58,933 bases of DNA, from the NCBI GenBank assembly GCA_004144595.1, contig SEEM01000026.1, positions 1-58,933 of the forward strand, given 5' to 3'. Under the pieces are notes generated by a model that ran no database searches, was not told the origin of the DNA, and was given only the letters and a program-made list of their open reading frames with translations. The position numbers were made by a program, and so were the translations under genes. Shown here piece after piece: positions 8,200 through 17,003 of the stretch (within the stretch, counting starts at the first letter, position 1; each line of letters opens with the position of its first letter). This DNA comes from Hyphomicrobiales bacterium (lineage in GTDB: Bacteria; Pseudomonadota; Alphaproteobacteria; Rhizobiales; Beijerinckiaceae).

Positions 8200-9219
8200 T
8201 CAGTTCTTGGGTGCCGCCTTCGACTCGTAGCGCTTCGACCATTCGGCGAGCACGCGGTCGCGGTTGTCGGCCATCCAGCCGAGATCGTTCTTGATCATGC
8301 CCGCCTCGGCATTGGCAGGGTAGTTCGCCGGCTTGCTCCCGACGCCGGGCGCAGCGACGATCGCATAGGTCTTCGAATAGAGCTCGTTGGCGTCCTTCGT
8401 GGTCGACCAGTCGGCAATCTTCTTGGCAAGCGCGAGGTTCTTGCTGCCCTTGACGATGGCGCTGGCTTCCATCTCCCAGCCCACGCCCTCCTTCGGGATC
8501 ACGACCTCGATCGGCGCGCCCTTGCTCTTCTCGGAAGCGCCGCGCATGTCGAGCGCGAGCCCGATCGTGCGCTCGCCGCGCGCGGCCTGCACGCAGGGCG
8601 CCGAGCCGGAATGCAGGTAGGCGCCGATATTCTCGTGCAGCCCGTCCATGAACTTCCAGCCCTCAGTCTCGCCCATGCTCTGCAGCCAGCCGGCGACCAT
8701 CAGGTAGCCGGTGCCCGACGAAGCGGGATGCGGCATCACGATCTTGCCCTTGAAAGCCGGATTGAGCAGATCCTTCCAGGAGCTGGGTACGGCCACGCCC
8801 TTGGCCTCGGCGGTATTGTAGCAGACGACGCCGAGATAGGCGTCCATGCCCGTCCAAGTGTAGGGTTCGTTGGGATCGCGGAAGACCGGCTTCAGCGCAT
8901 CTGCACCGGCCGGCTTGTAGGCTTCGAGCAGGCCGGCCTTCTCGAACACCAGCAGGCTCGACGCCGCCAGACCCATCACCATGTCGGCGCGGGGATTGTC
9001 CTTCTCGGCGAGAAAGCGAGCGGTGATGACGCCGGTGGAGTCACGGACCCAGACGACTTCCGCCTCGGGTACGGCCTTCTCGATCGAGGCCTTGAAGGGT
9101 CCGAGTTGGTCGTTCTCGAGGGCGGTATAGACGGTCACCTTCGTCTTTTGCGCCTGGGCGACGCCCGGAAGCGCGAGCGCGATGGCCCCGATGACGCAGG
9201 AAGCAAGCCAGTTCTTCAT
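8200..9219 (-). CDS. phnS: periplasmic substrate-binding protein, putative 2-aminoethylphosphonate binding
   Basis: The 339-residue protein starts with a Sec signal peptide (MKNWLASCVIGAIALALPGVAQAQ) and continues as an iron/AEP-type type II binding protein (KVTVYTALENDQLGPFKASIEKA). This family binds small anionic substrates in the periplasm and delivers them to the permease. It precedes the ATPase and permease genes on the same strand and follows phnY, and a hairpin with a U-rich tail lies between phnY and this gene. A 123-base gap to the ATPase gene contains another GC-rich hairpin (8168-8185). The family is recognisable. AEP specificity is inferred from context. Confidence 0.87.
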   Translation of the reverse strand: MKNWLASCVIGAIALALPGVAQAQKTKVTVYTALENDQLGPFKASIEKAVPEAEVVWVRDSTGVITARFLAEKDNPRADMVMGLAASSLLVFEKAGLLEAYKPAGADALKPVFRDPNEPYTWTGMDAYLGVVCYNTAEAKGVAVPSSWKDLLNPAFKGKIVMPHPASSGTGYLMVAGWLQSMGETEGWKFMDGLHENIGAYLHSGSAPCVQAARGERTIGLALDMRGASEKSKGAPIEVVIPKEGVGWEMEASAIVKGSKNLALAKKIADWSTTKDANELYSKTYAIVAAPGVGSKPANYPANAEAGMIKNDLGWMADNRDRVLAEWSKRYESKAAPKN

Positions 9220-9287
9220 ATTCTCATCCCCTGTTTTTCAATTGGTTTGAACGCTCTTTCGACGTTTCTTCCCCTGACATGTGAAAA

Positions 9288-9311
9288 CGCAGGCGGATCG
9301 CTCCGCCTGCG
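9288..9311 (-). terminator. hairpin with U-tract between phnY and phnS
   Basis: CGCAGGCGGA (9288-9297) and TCCGCCTGCG (9302-9311) form a perfect 10-bp stem with a 4-base loop. On the minus strand it is followed by TTTTC, 14 bases after the phnY stop. It could be a partial terminator or an mRNA-stabilising element that sets the ratio of enzyme to transporter transcripts. Confidence 0.6.
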
Positions 9312-9324
9312 CTGGCCTTCTCGT

Positions 9325-10776
9325 TCACGCGGTCCAGGGCATGGACCACGTCTTGACGTTGGTGAAGGATTTCATGGCCTCGACGACGCCCTCCTTGTAG
9401 CCGAGGCCGGAATCCTTGATGCCGCCGAAGGGGGACATCTCGATCCGGTAGCCCGGAACCTCCCAGAGGTTGACGGTGCCAACTTCCAGTTCTGCGACAA
9501 AGCGCTGGATGTAATCGTAGCGGTTGGTGCAGATGCCGGAAGAGAGACCATAGGCGGTCGAGTTCGAGATCCGGATCACCTCGGCGATGTCGTCGGGCAC
9601 GCGCACGATCGGGATCACCGGGCCGAAGGTCTCCTCATGGACCAGTTCGCAATCATAGGGGATCTTGTCGACCACGGTCGGATGGAACAGCGCGCCCTCC
9701 GCCCGCTTGCCGTAGAGAACCTCGGCGCCCTTGCTCACGGCGTCGTCGACGCGGGCCTGGAAGAGCGCGGCCGAGCGGGCGTTGATGACGCAGCCGACAT
9801 CGGTAGCCGGGTCCATCGGATCGCCGCATTTGAGCTTCCTGGCCTTCTCGACCACGAGTTTGGAGAAGGCGTCGGCGACGCTCTCGACCACCAGGATGCG
9901 CTTCACCGCCGTGCAGCGCTGGCCGGAGTTCTTGGTCGCGCCGGTGACGGCGAGCTCGGCCGCCTTGTCGAGATCGGCATCTTCCATGACGATCAGCGGA
10001 TCGTTGCCGCCGAGCTCCAGCACGATGCGCTTGTAGCCGGCGGTCGCCGCGATGTGCTTGCCGACGCGAACCGAGCCGGTGAAGGTCACCAGATCGGCGT
10101 CCGGATCGGTGATCATCGCATCGCCCATGGTCGAGGGGTTGCCGGTAACGACCGAAAGCATCTCCGGCGGCAGGCCGGCTTCGTAGAGCACGTCGGCCAG
10201 CGCCAGCGCGGTCAACGGCGTCAGTTCGGTCGGCTTCAGCACGAGCCGGTTGTTGGTCGCGATCGCCGGGGCCAGCTTGTGGCTGACCATGTTGAGCGGG
10301 TGGTTGAACGGCGTGATCGCCGAGATCACGCCGAGCAGCGGCTGGCGCGTCGTGAAGATCTTGCGCGCCTTGCCGTTCGGCGAGATGTCGCAGGAGAACA
10401 TCTCGCCATCGTCCTTGATGGTGAGTTGCGCCGCGAAGGACCAGACGTCATAGGCGCGGCTCGCCTCGTAGAGCGAGTCCTTCCAGCACAGGCCGGCTTC
10501 CGCCGTGATCAGCCTGGCGAAGAGCTCCTTGCGGTCGCGCAGCAATTCGGCCGTCTTCTGCAGGATCTGCTGGCGCTCGTAGCGTGAGAGCGTCGGCTTG
10601 AACGCCTTCGCCTTGGCGAAGGCCTCGCGGACATGCTCGGGCCGGGCGGCCGGGATCAGGCCGACCACACTGTCGTCATAGGGGTTCCTGACCTCGACCA
10701 TGTCGTCGGTCGTGACCAGCTTGCCGGCGATGCGCATCGCCTCGCGCCGCACCGGCGGCTTCACCGCAGCGTTCAT
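9325..10776 (-). CDS. phnY: phosphonoacetaldehyde dehydrogenase (aldehyde dehydrogenase family)
   Basis: The 483-residue protein is an NAD(P)-dependent aldehyde dehydrogenase. Catalytic Cys is in [11 protein letters not shown] (about 288), the general-base Glu in [12 protein letters not shown], and the cofactor site is around FTGSVRVGK. PhnY oxidises phosphonoacetaldehyde to phosphonoacetate in the cytoplasm. Assignment as PhnY rather than a generic succinate-semialdehyde-type enzyme rests on its position: it starts one base after the phnA stop and is followed by the AEP transporter, as in the phnWAY operons described in rhizobia. Confidence 0.9.
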   Translation of the reverse strand: MNAAVKPPVRREAMRIAGKLVTTDDMVEVRNPYDDSVVGLIPAARPEHVREAFAKAKAFKPTLSRYERQQILQKTAELLRDRKELFARLITAEAGLCWKDSLYEASRAYDVWSFAAQLTIKDDGEMFSCDISPNGKARKIFTTRQPLLGVISAITPFNHPLNMVSHKLAPAIATNNRLVLKPTELTPLTALALADVLYEAGLPPEMLSVVTGNPSTMGDAMITDPDADLVTFTGSVRVGKHIAATAGYKRIVLELGGNDPLIVMEDADLDKAAELAVTGATKNSGQRCTAVKRILVVESVADAFSKLVVEKARKLKCGDPMDPATDVGCVINARSAALFQARVDDAVSKGAEVLYGKRAEGALFHPTVVDKIPYDCELVHEETFGPVIPIVRVPDDIAEVIRISNSTAYGLSSGICTNRYDYIQRFVAELEVGTVNLWEVPGYRIEMSPFGGIKDSGLGYKEGVVEAMKSFTNVKTWSMPWTA

Positions 10777-10777
10777 C

Positions 10778-12031
10778 TCAGTTCACCAGGTTCAGGGCGA
10801 CGTCGAAGACGTCGAAATTGCGGAGGGTGCGGCCCATCGGCACCGTGATCGGCCGGTTGGCGATCATCGGCACGCGCTGCTCGGTGATGCCGCCATGCGA
10901 GCGCAGCGGCTCGGTCAGGCCCGAGAGGTCGTGCCGGTCGGGCGAGGTGCCGATCACCTTCTGCCGCGTCGAGACGACCACGACATCGCCGATCCGGTCG
11001 GCCGGCAGTTCGAAGCGCTCGCAAGCCTCCGCCGAGGTCACCGCCAGCGCAATGCCGTCGAGGCCGGAGATGCGGGCGGCGACCTCCTCCTGGCTGGCGC
11101 CATCCGGCAGATAGACCGTGGCGAAGGAGCCGAGCGCGCCGTGATGGACGACATAGGGGTCGGTGATCGGCAGGATCACGCGCATCGTGCCCTTGCCGTA
11201 CCATTCGTCCATCAGGCTCTGGAGATAGACGACATCGGGCTCGCCATTGGCGAGATGCTTGTCGTTCATGCCGTGGTCGGCGGTGATGACCAGCGTGCAG
11301 CCCTGCGCATCGAGCCTGCCGACATAACCGTCGAACATGGCGTAGAACTGATCCGCCATCTCCGAGCCCGGCGCCGCCTTGTGCTGCACGTAATCGGTGG
11401 TCGAGAGATACATCAGGTCCGGCTTGAAGGTCTCCAGCAGCTTGACGCCGGCGGCGAAGACGAACTCCGAGAGATCGGCCGAATAGACCGAGGGCACGGG
11501 CATGCCGACGAAATCGAGCACGTTCTCGATGCCGTTCTCAGGCATGTTGGCCTTGTCGGCCTTTTCCGAGGAGAAGGCGATCGCGCTGCCCGAGGCGAAG
11601 TCGAGCCCCTTGCCGAGCAGGGTGCGCAGCTTGTCCTTGGCAGTGACCATCGCGACCTTGAAGCCGGCCTTCTGGAACTCCGCCAGGATGGTCGGCGCCC
11701 GCAGGAAGCGGGCATCGTTCATCATCACCTCTTCCTTGGCCTCGCGGTCGTAGAAGAAGTTGCCGGCGATGCCGTGCACGGCCGGCGGGCGGCCGGTGAT
11801 GATCGAGAGGTTGTTGGGGTTGGTGAAGCTCGGGATCACCGAATAGGCATGGGTGCTGGCGCCGGTCTTCATGATCCGGTCAAGGTTGGGCGTCAGGCCC
11901 TTGGCGCTCGCCGCCTCGATATAGGCCGGCTCCGAGCCGTCCATGCAGATCACCACCACCGGGCGCTGCGGGCGGGCATAATTGCGGCCGTTCGCAACGA
12001 CATCCGAACCGATCTTCGCGTGCATTGTCAT
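10778..12031 (-). CDS. phnA: phosphonoacetate hydrolase
   Basis: The 417-residue protein belongs to the alkaline phosphatase superfamily. The metal Asp is in [13 protein letters not shown] (about 31), the Thr nucleophile in [13 protein letters not shown] (about 70), with further metal ligands in the [10 protein letters not shown] block and near the C terminus ([10 protein letters not shown]). Phosphonoacetate hydrolase uses two zinc ions to cleave the C-P bond of phosphonoacetate into acetate and phosphate. It lies between phnW and phnY with gaps of 11 bases and 1 base, which completes the pathway. Similar nucleotide pyrophosphatase-like enzymes exist, but the gene context leaves little doubt. 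Confidence 0.93.
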   Translation of the reverse strand: MTMHAKIGSDVVANGRNYARPQRPVVVICMDGSEPAYIEAASAKGLTPNLDRIMKTGASTHAYSVIPSFTNPNNLSIITGRPPAVHGIAGNFFYDREAKEEVMMNDARFLRAPTILAEFQKAGFKVAMVTAKDKLRTLLGKGLDFASGSAIAFSSEKADKANMPENGIENVLDFVGMPVPSVYSADLSEFVFAAGVKLLETFKPDLMYLSTTDYVQHKAAPGSEMADQFYAMFDGYVGRLDAQGCTLVITADHGMNDKHLANGEPDVVYLQSLMDEWYGKGTMRVILPITDPYVVHHGALGSFATVYLPDGASQEEVAARISGLDGIALAVTSAEACERFELPADRIGDVVVVSTRQKVIGTSPDRHDLSGLTEPLRSHGGITEQRVPMIANRPITVPMGRTLRNFDVFDVALNLVN

Positions 12032-12042
12032 CTCAGGGCTCC

Positions 12043-13188
12043 TTACGCGGCCGACTTCAGGCCGACGCCCATTTCAGCAAGGACGTCTGACACCGTGGCG
12101 ACGAAGGCGCGCATGTCCTGCGCGCCGAGCGCGCCGATGCAGCCGATGCGGAAGCTGTCCGCGACCGTCAGCTTGCCGGGGTAGATGACGTAACCGGCAT
12201 CCTTCAGCGCGTCGTAGAAGCGCTGGAAGACGAAGTTCTTGTCCTCCGGCATGTGGAAGGTGACGATGATCGGCGCCTGCCGGGCCGCCGGCAGCAGCGT
12301 GCGGAAGCCGAGCCCCTGCATGCCCTCGATCAAGATACGGGCATTCTCGGCATAGCGCTCGCCGCGCCCAGTGACGCCGCCCTCGGCCCAGAATTCCTGC
12401 AAGGCGGCGTGGAAGGCGACGATGACATGGATCGGCGGGGTGAAGCGGTACTGGCCGGTGCGCTCGAAGCCGGCGTTCTGGTCGTGCAGATCGAGCACCA
12501 GCGTGGTGGCGTTGCCCTTGGTCTCAGCCAGAGCGCTCTTGCGGGCAATGACGAAGCCGAGGCCGGGAACGCCCTGGATGCACTTGTTCGAGGAGGCGGC
12601 GACGGCGTCGAAATAAACCTCGCGGCTGTCGAGCGGCAGGGCGCCGAAAGCGCTCATCGAGTCGACCAGCAGGCGGCGGCCATGGCGCTTGGCGAGCGCA
12701 GCGATCGCCTCGACCGGGTTGCGGATGCCGCTCGTCGTCTCGCAATGGACCGTGAAGATATGGGTGATCGCGGGGTCCGCCACCAGAATGCGATCGACCT
12801 CGGCGAGATCCGGCGGGGTATCCTCGGGGGTCTCGTGCACGGCGATGGCGCGGCCGGCGATCTCGACGATGCGCTTGGCGCGCTGGCCATAGGCGCCGTT
12901 GATCAGGATCAGGATCTTGCCGTCACGCGGCACGAAGGTGGTGAGCATCGCCTCGACGGCGAAGGTTCCGGAGCCCTGCATCGGCACGGTGACGAAATCC
13001 TCGCCGCCATGGATGATCTTCGGCAGCTCTTCCAGGACCGCCTTGTTGATGCCGACGAAGGTCGCGTCGCGCGAGCCCCAGTCATGCACCATCGCCTCCT
13101 TGATGGCCTTGCTGGTGGTCAGCGGGCCGGGGGTCAGGAGCAGCGGATCACCGGTTTCGGAAGAGGCAGGGCGGCGGGCCTGGGCCAT
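12043..13188 (-). CDS. phnW: 2-aminoethylphosphonate--pyruvate transaminase
   Basis: The 381-residue protein is a class V aminotransferase with the N-terminal signature LLLTPGPLTTSKAIKEAMVHDWGSRD-like block, a PLP Asp in LLVDSMSAFGALPLD and the Schiff-base Lys in SNKCIQGVPGLGF (about 202). PhnW transfers the amino group of AEP to pyruvate, giving phosphonoacetaldehyde and alanine. It is the first gene of the catabolic operon and diverges from a LysR gene across a 109-base control region. Length and motifs are normal for the family. Confidence 0.94.
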   Translation of the reverse strand: MAQARRPASSETGDPLLLTPGPLTTSKAIKEAMVHDWGSRDATFVGINKAVLEELPKIIHGGEDFVTVPMQGSGTFAVEAMLTTFVPRDGKILILINGAYGQRAKRIVEIAGRAIAVHETPEDTPPDLAEVDRILVADPAITHIFTVHCETTSGIRNPVEAIAALAKRHGRRLLVDSMSAFGALPLDSREVYFDAVAASSNKCIQGVPGLGFVIARKSALAETKGNATTLVLDLHDQNAGFERTGQYRFTPPIHVIVAFHAALQEFWAEGGVTGRGERYAENARILIEGMQGLGFRTLLPAARQAPIIVTFHMPEDKNFVFQRFYDALKDAGYVIYPGKLTVADSFRIGCIGALGAQDMRAFVATVSDVLAEMGVGLKSAA

Positions 13189-13297
13189 GATGGTCTCGCG
13201 ATGTCGTTGCGGCGGATGATCGCGAAGCTAGGAGGGTCGTTGACATAGGTCCAATACATCGTTTCCATATCTGTTATAGACAGGATCTATAGATAAG
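13189..13297. promoter_or_regulatory. divergent control region of phnW and its LysR gene
   Basis: This 109-base region separates the phnW start from the LysR start. It holds a perfect 10-base palindrome ATCTATAGAT at 13285-13294, just before the LysR ATG (13298), and a nearby ATCTGTTATAGAC half-like copy. Its right half is AT-rich. It is the natural place for the LysR operator and for both promoters, but no -35/-10 pair is clear enough to call. Confidence 0.45.
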
Positions 13298-14176
13298 ATG
13301 GCGATCAGCTATTCCGGCCTTTCGGCCTTTCATGCGGTGGCCGAGGCGCAGAGCTTCACCGGGGCTGCGAAGACGCGCCATGTCAGCCAACCCACCCTCT
13401 CCGCCCAGGTTCGAGGGCTGGAAGATGCCTATGGCGTGCGGCTGTTCGACCGTGCCGGGCGGCAGGTGAAATTGACCCCGCTCGGCCAGAGCCTCTTCGT
13501 CATCACGACCAAACTGTTCTCGGCCGAAGACGAGGCGGAATCCCTGCTCGCAGGCAGCCGCACATTGCAGCGCGGCCACCTGCGGATCGCAGCCGACAGC
13601 GCCACCCACGTCATGGCGGCGCTTGCCCGCATGCGCGAGCGCTATCCAGGCCTGACCTTCTCGCTGACCATCGGCAATTCCTCCGAGGTGGTCGACCAGA
13701 TCATGGACTTCGCCGCCGACGTCGCGATCACGGCGCGGGCCAATTCCGACCCGCGCATCCACAGCATCCGGCTGCGCTCGGACGACCTCGTCGCCTTCGT
13801 CTCGGACCAGCACGAGTTGGCCCGGCACGAGCAGATCCCGATCGAGGCCTTTGCCGGCCAGGACATCGTGCTGCGCGAGCGCGGCTCGATCACCCGCGAG
13901 GTCTTCGAGAACAGGCTTTCCACGGCCGGGATAAAGCCTGCGAACCTGCTGGAGGTGCAGTCGCGCGAGGCCGTGCGCGAGGCCGTCGCCTTTGGCTTCG
14001 GGATCGGCGTGGTCTTCGCCGCCGAGTTCAAGCCGGAAACCGGGCTCAAACGCATTATCATCACGGGCGCCGATTTCGATGTGGGCGAATACATCGTCTG
14101 CCGAGCCGAGCGCCAGCGCCTGCCGCTGGTGCGCAGCTTCTTCGAGACGGTTCAGGACGTGATCGACGCGCGCTAA
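13298..14176 (+). CDS. LysR-family transcriptional regulator (phosphonate-linked, copy 2)
   Basis: The 292-residue protein has an N-terminal helix-turn-helix ([18 protein letters not shown], then [15 protein letters not shown]) and a LysR effector domain with [15 protein letters not shown] and [10 protein letters not shown], landmarks shared with the LysR protein at 3534. It is transcribed away from phnW and probably activates the phnWAY-transport operon in response to AEP or a product. The start is ATG 13298 with only a weak purine stretch upstream. Function is inferred from position. Confidence 0.88.
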   Translation: MAISYSGLSAFHAVAEAQSFTGAAKTRHVSQPTLSAQVRGLEDAYGVRLFDRAGRQVKLTPLGQSLFVITTKLFSAEDEAESLLAGSRTLQRGHLRIAADSATHVMAALARMRERYPGLTFSLTIGNSSEVVDQIMDFAADVAITARANSDPRIHSIRLRSDDLVAFVSDQHELARHEQIPIEAFAGQDIVLRERGSITREVFENRLSTAGIKPANLLEVQSREAVREAVAFGFGIGVVFAAEFKPETGLKRIIITGADFDVGEYIVCRAERQRLPLVRSFFETVQDVIDAR

Positions 14177-14295
14177 GATCGGCAGCCGGGCCAACCGTTC
14201 GCAATGCCGCAACAATCCGTTCGTGCAGCGTTACCTACCAAGTCGAGGAAGCGTCTCGATATCAGACCGGAGAGAACAACGGAGAGACAAAAGTC

Positions 14296-15249
14296 ATGAC
14301 CCTTCAGCTCACCGGCATCCATCACCTGACGGCGATCACAGCCGACGCGCCCGGCAACAAGCGCTTCTATACCGAAAACCTCGGCCTGCGCCTGGTCAAG
14401 AAGACCGTCAACCAGGACGACACCTCGGCCTATCACCTGTTCTATGCGGACGGTGAGGCGAGCCCCGGCACGGACATCACCTTCTTCGACTGGCCGACTG
14501 CGCCCGAACGGCGCGGCACGCATTCGATCTCGCGCACCGCGCTGCGCGTCGCTGGCGAAAACGGCCTGAACTGGTGGCACGAGCGGCTCTCCGCCAGCGG
14601 ACACGCCAGGACCCCCGTGGCGCTGCTGGACGGCCGGGCTTCCTTCGACGCCGAAGATCCCGAAGGCCAGCGCCTGCGCTTCATCGACGACGGCGGCACA
14701 GGCGACGCCCATGCCTGGTCGGGCAGCCCCGTTCCGGCGGAGCACCAGATCCGGGGGCTCGGCCCGATCACGATCAGCGTGCCTGATCTCGGCCCGACGG
14801 AGGCCGTGCTGACCGGTGTCATGAACATGCGTCGCGAACGCAGCTACGCCTCGCCTGACGGCAAGGGCGACGTTCATGTCTTCGCGATGGGCGAAGGCGG
14901 CCCGGCAGCGGAGTTGCACGTTGCGGTCCAGCCCGGCCTGCCCATCGCGCGGCAGGGTGCCGGCGGCGTCCATCACGTCGCCTTCCGGACCCCGGACCTC
15001 GAAGGCATGACGAACTGGGCTCGCCGGCTGACGGAGCACCGCGTACCTTCCAGCGGCGAAGTCGAGCGCTATTACTTCCGCTCGCTCTATTTCCGCGAGC
15101 CCGGCGGGAATCTGTTCGAAATCGCCACCGACGGTCCAGGCTTCGCAGTCGACGAACCGCTGGCGACGCTCGGAGAACGGCTGTCCCTGCCACCCTTCCT
15201 CGAGGCGCAGCGGGCGCAGATCGAGGCCGGTCTCAAGCCGCTTGCCTAG
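14296..15249 (+). CDS. ring-cleaving dioxygenase-like VOC protein (MhqO/MhqA family)
   Basis: The 317-residue protein consists of two paired vicinal-oxygen-chelate modules. The first begins [19 protein letters not shown] and the second carries [16 protein letters not shown] and, near the C terminus, [16 protein letters not shown]. His of the first module, His of the second and this Glu are the expected metal ligands. Relatives cleave hydroquinone-type rings or detoxify quinones. It stands alone on the plus strand after the LysR gene, converging on the transglutaminase gene. Its N and C termini resemble the first 290 residues of the protein at 17004, so the two are paralogues. Confidence 0.85.
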   Translation: MTLQLTGIHHLTAITADAPGNKRFYTENLGLRLVKKTVNQDDTSAYHLFYADGEASPGTDITFFDWPTAPERRGTHSISRTALRVAGENGLNWWHERLSASGHARTPVALLDGRASFDAEDPEGQRLRFIDDGGTGDAHAWSGSPVPAEHQIRGLGPITISVPDLGPTEAVLTGVMNMRRERSYASPDGKGDVHVFAMGEGGPAAELHVAVQPGLPIARQGAGGVHHVAFRTPDLEGMTNWARRLTEHRVPSSGEVERYYFRSLYFREPGGNLFEIATDGPGFAVDEPLATLGERLSLPPFLEAQRAQIEAGLKPLA

Positions 15250-15296
15250 GACCGCCGTCGGCGGCGGGCAGCCGCACGGGCGAGCCCGACAAGCAC

Positions 15297-15321
15297 GGGG
15301 CGAAGGTCTAGCCTTCGCCCC
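15297..15321. terminator. hairpin between convergent genes
   Basis: GGGGCGAAGG (15297-15306) pairs perfectly with CCTTCGCCCC (15312-15321) across a 5-base loop. It lies between the stops of the convergent VOC (15249) and transglutaminase (15331) genes and could end both transcripts. No strong U-tract follows on either side. Confidence 0.5.
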
Positions 15322-15330
15322 GAAACGCGT

Positions 15331-16428
15331 TCAGGCCGTCAACTCGGTCGACCTGATGACGTATTTGAACGTATCCGGGTCGAGGCAGTCGAGCAGCGCC
15401 CCCGCAACCTCCGCCTGCGGATACATCAGGAAGCCGACCTTGTGATTTGAGCCGGGCAGGACGAGGTCGTGCGCGGCATTGTATCCGAGCCAGTTGCCTT
15501 CCCAGGCGCCGAACAGCGCCTGCCGGGCCGCAACGACCTTCGGATCGTCGACCGTATTGTTTCCAGGCGGTTCTTCGAGCACGACCTTGCGGACATCCGC
15601 CGGATCGGCCGCCACCCAGCCATAGCCGTCGAGCCAGATCTCTGCCCGGCAATGCTGAGCCTTGGTGATGACGTCCGAACCCGTCCCGAGACTCTTGTAG
15701 CCGAACTTGGAGGCCGCGACGCGGATGCCGTAGATGTCTCGGGCCGGGATGCCGACGCTGCGGACGAGGGCGACATAGAGCGCATTCAGATCGGCGCATT
15801 TGCCGCTCAGGTTGCCGGTCCGCAGCATCGAGGCGACGTCGCCGGTGCCGCAGCCCCGAGTCTTGGCATCGCGAAAGGTGTTCGTCACGACCCATTCATA
15901 GATCGCGCGCGCCCTGTCGAGATCACCCGTCTTGCCGGCGGCCGCCTTCTCCGCGGTTTCCCTGACGATGCCATCGGTCGGCATCAGTTCCGTCGCCTCG
16001 AGATAGAGCTTGCGATCGGCCTCTCCCAGCGCCGGAACAGTGGGTTTGGTCGCGAGGTTCTCGGCCCGGTCGCGCAGCGAGAAGCCGCTGCGGAGCTCGA
16101 CGCGCGGTGCGGTCTCGCCGTCCTTGAAGACGAGGTGCAGAAGCTCGGAGCCGTATTTCGGGTCCCGGACGATCTCGGCGGACAGCGCATTGGTCTCCCA
16201 ACCGCTCTTGGCGGGCTTGATCCACTGATCCTCCCGCATCGAAGGCAAGGGAATCCAGGCCTGAGCCTTGCCATTTGCCGGCAATTCGAGACGCGTCACC
16301 ACTTCGAAATCACGCCAGTTCCCCGGCTTCGGCGCGAAGGCCACCGCCTGCGCATCGGCAGTGCGAGGGAGTGCCAAAGCGGCGGCTGCGCAAGCACCGG
16401 TCTTCAACATGTCGCGACGGCTGATCAT
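15331..16428 (-). CDS. Tat-exported transglutaminase-like domain protein
   Basis: From ATG 16428 the 365-residue protein begins with a twin-arginine signal (SRRDMLKTGACAAAALALP, ending at TADAQ) and has a transglutaminase-like core: Cys in NLSGKCADLNALYVALVRS, His in TKAQHCRAEIWL and Asp in WVAADPADV. Such proteins are cysteine peptidase-like enzymes of the envelope. The actual substrate is unknown. Longer open frame upstream to 16860 is explained by the degraded TlpA-like gene, whose stop overlaps this ATG by ATGA. The two were probably once translated as a pair. Confidence 0.85.
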   Translation of the reverse strand: MISRRDMLKTGACAAAALALPRTADAQAVAFAPKPGNWRDFEVVTRLELPANGKAQAWIPLPSMREDQWIKPAKSGWETNALSAEIVRDPKYGSELLHLVFKDGETAPRVELRSGFSLRDRAENLATKPTVPALGEADRKLYLEATELMPTDGIVRETAEKAAAGKTGDLDRARAIYEWVVTNTFRDAKTRGCGTGDVASMLRTGNLSGKCADLNALYVALVRSVGIPARDIYGIRVAASKFGYKSLGTGSDVITKAQHCRAEIWLDGYGWVAADPADVRKVVLEEPPGNNTVDDPKVVAARQALFGAWEGNWLGYNAAHDLVLPGSNHKVGFLMYPQAEVAGALLDCLDPDTFKYVIRSTELTA

Positions 16429-16770
16429 GGCGGCGTCTCCCTTTCCATTTGGTTGTTTCTCGGCGACGTGGACGGCAAAGCCGCAAGCGCTGCGGCAACC
16501 GACGGGCTCGTCCAGTCGAGCGGCTCGGCCGTTGTGAGCGCGGGCCTGAGATCGCGATCGAGGACGAAGCTCGTGGGCAGGCCCTCGACCTGCCAGGCTT
16601 TCATCGGCGAGATCGATGCCGGGCCCGTCAAGCTGGCTGAGCACAAGGCCAGGCGCCGTCTCGTCCGGCCATCGGCGGAATTCGTCAGCCGCGCCGGATG
16701 TGCTGGCGACCATGAGCAATGCAGAGGCCAGCAGAAATCGCCGGAACAGGTCCAGCCTGCAACCCAGGCG
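16425..16770 (-). pseudogene. TlpA-like thioredoxin-fold gene with internal deletion and frame change
   Basis: Reading the minus strand, one frame gives an export-signal-like start (FRRFLLASALLMVASTSG) followed by WPDETAPGLVLSQLDG, the usual opening of a TlpA/redoxin domain. At about 16606 homology moves to a second frame giving KAWQVEGLPTSFVLDRD and DWTSPSV, the usual end of the same domain, and stops at 16425. The middle, which should carry the WCxxC active site and some 60-80 residues, is absent. The exact 5' end is uncertain. The stop overlaps the ATG of the transglutaminase gene. Confidence 0.6.
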
Positions 16771-17003
16771 ATGAGCGCCCCGAAACTCGGGAGCCTTGAT
16801 GGCGGCCACGTCGCATCTTGCGGGCAAGGTCCGGGAACCGTCAATTTCTACTTTTGGCATGACGAGCGCGGCGTAGCGGCATCAGCGGCCGGCAGGCCAT
16901 GGCACACCTCGTCATTCAACGACTACACTGCCATCTCCACCCGCGCGGCGACCGCCGCTGACCGAGTCCCCGTCCGCGGGACCCCGATAGAGGAAGGATC
17001 GTC

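Noticed and set aside
6949..10587. 1212-codon plus-strand open frame across the phosphonate transporter and phnY
   Set aside because: It lies antisense to four well-motifed genes, its composition (Arg/Asp/Glu/Gly-rich, no domains) is what the reverse strand of high-GC codons gives, and it lacks a ribosome-binding site.
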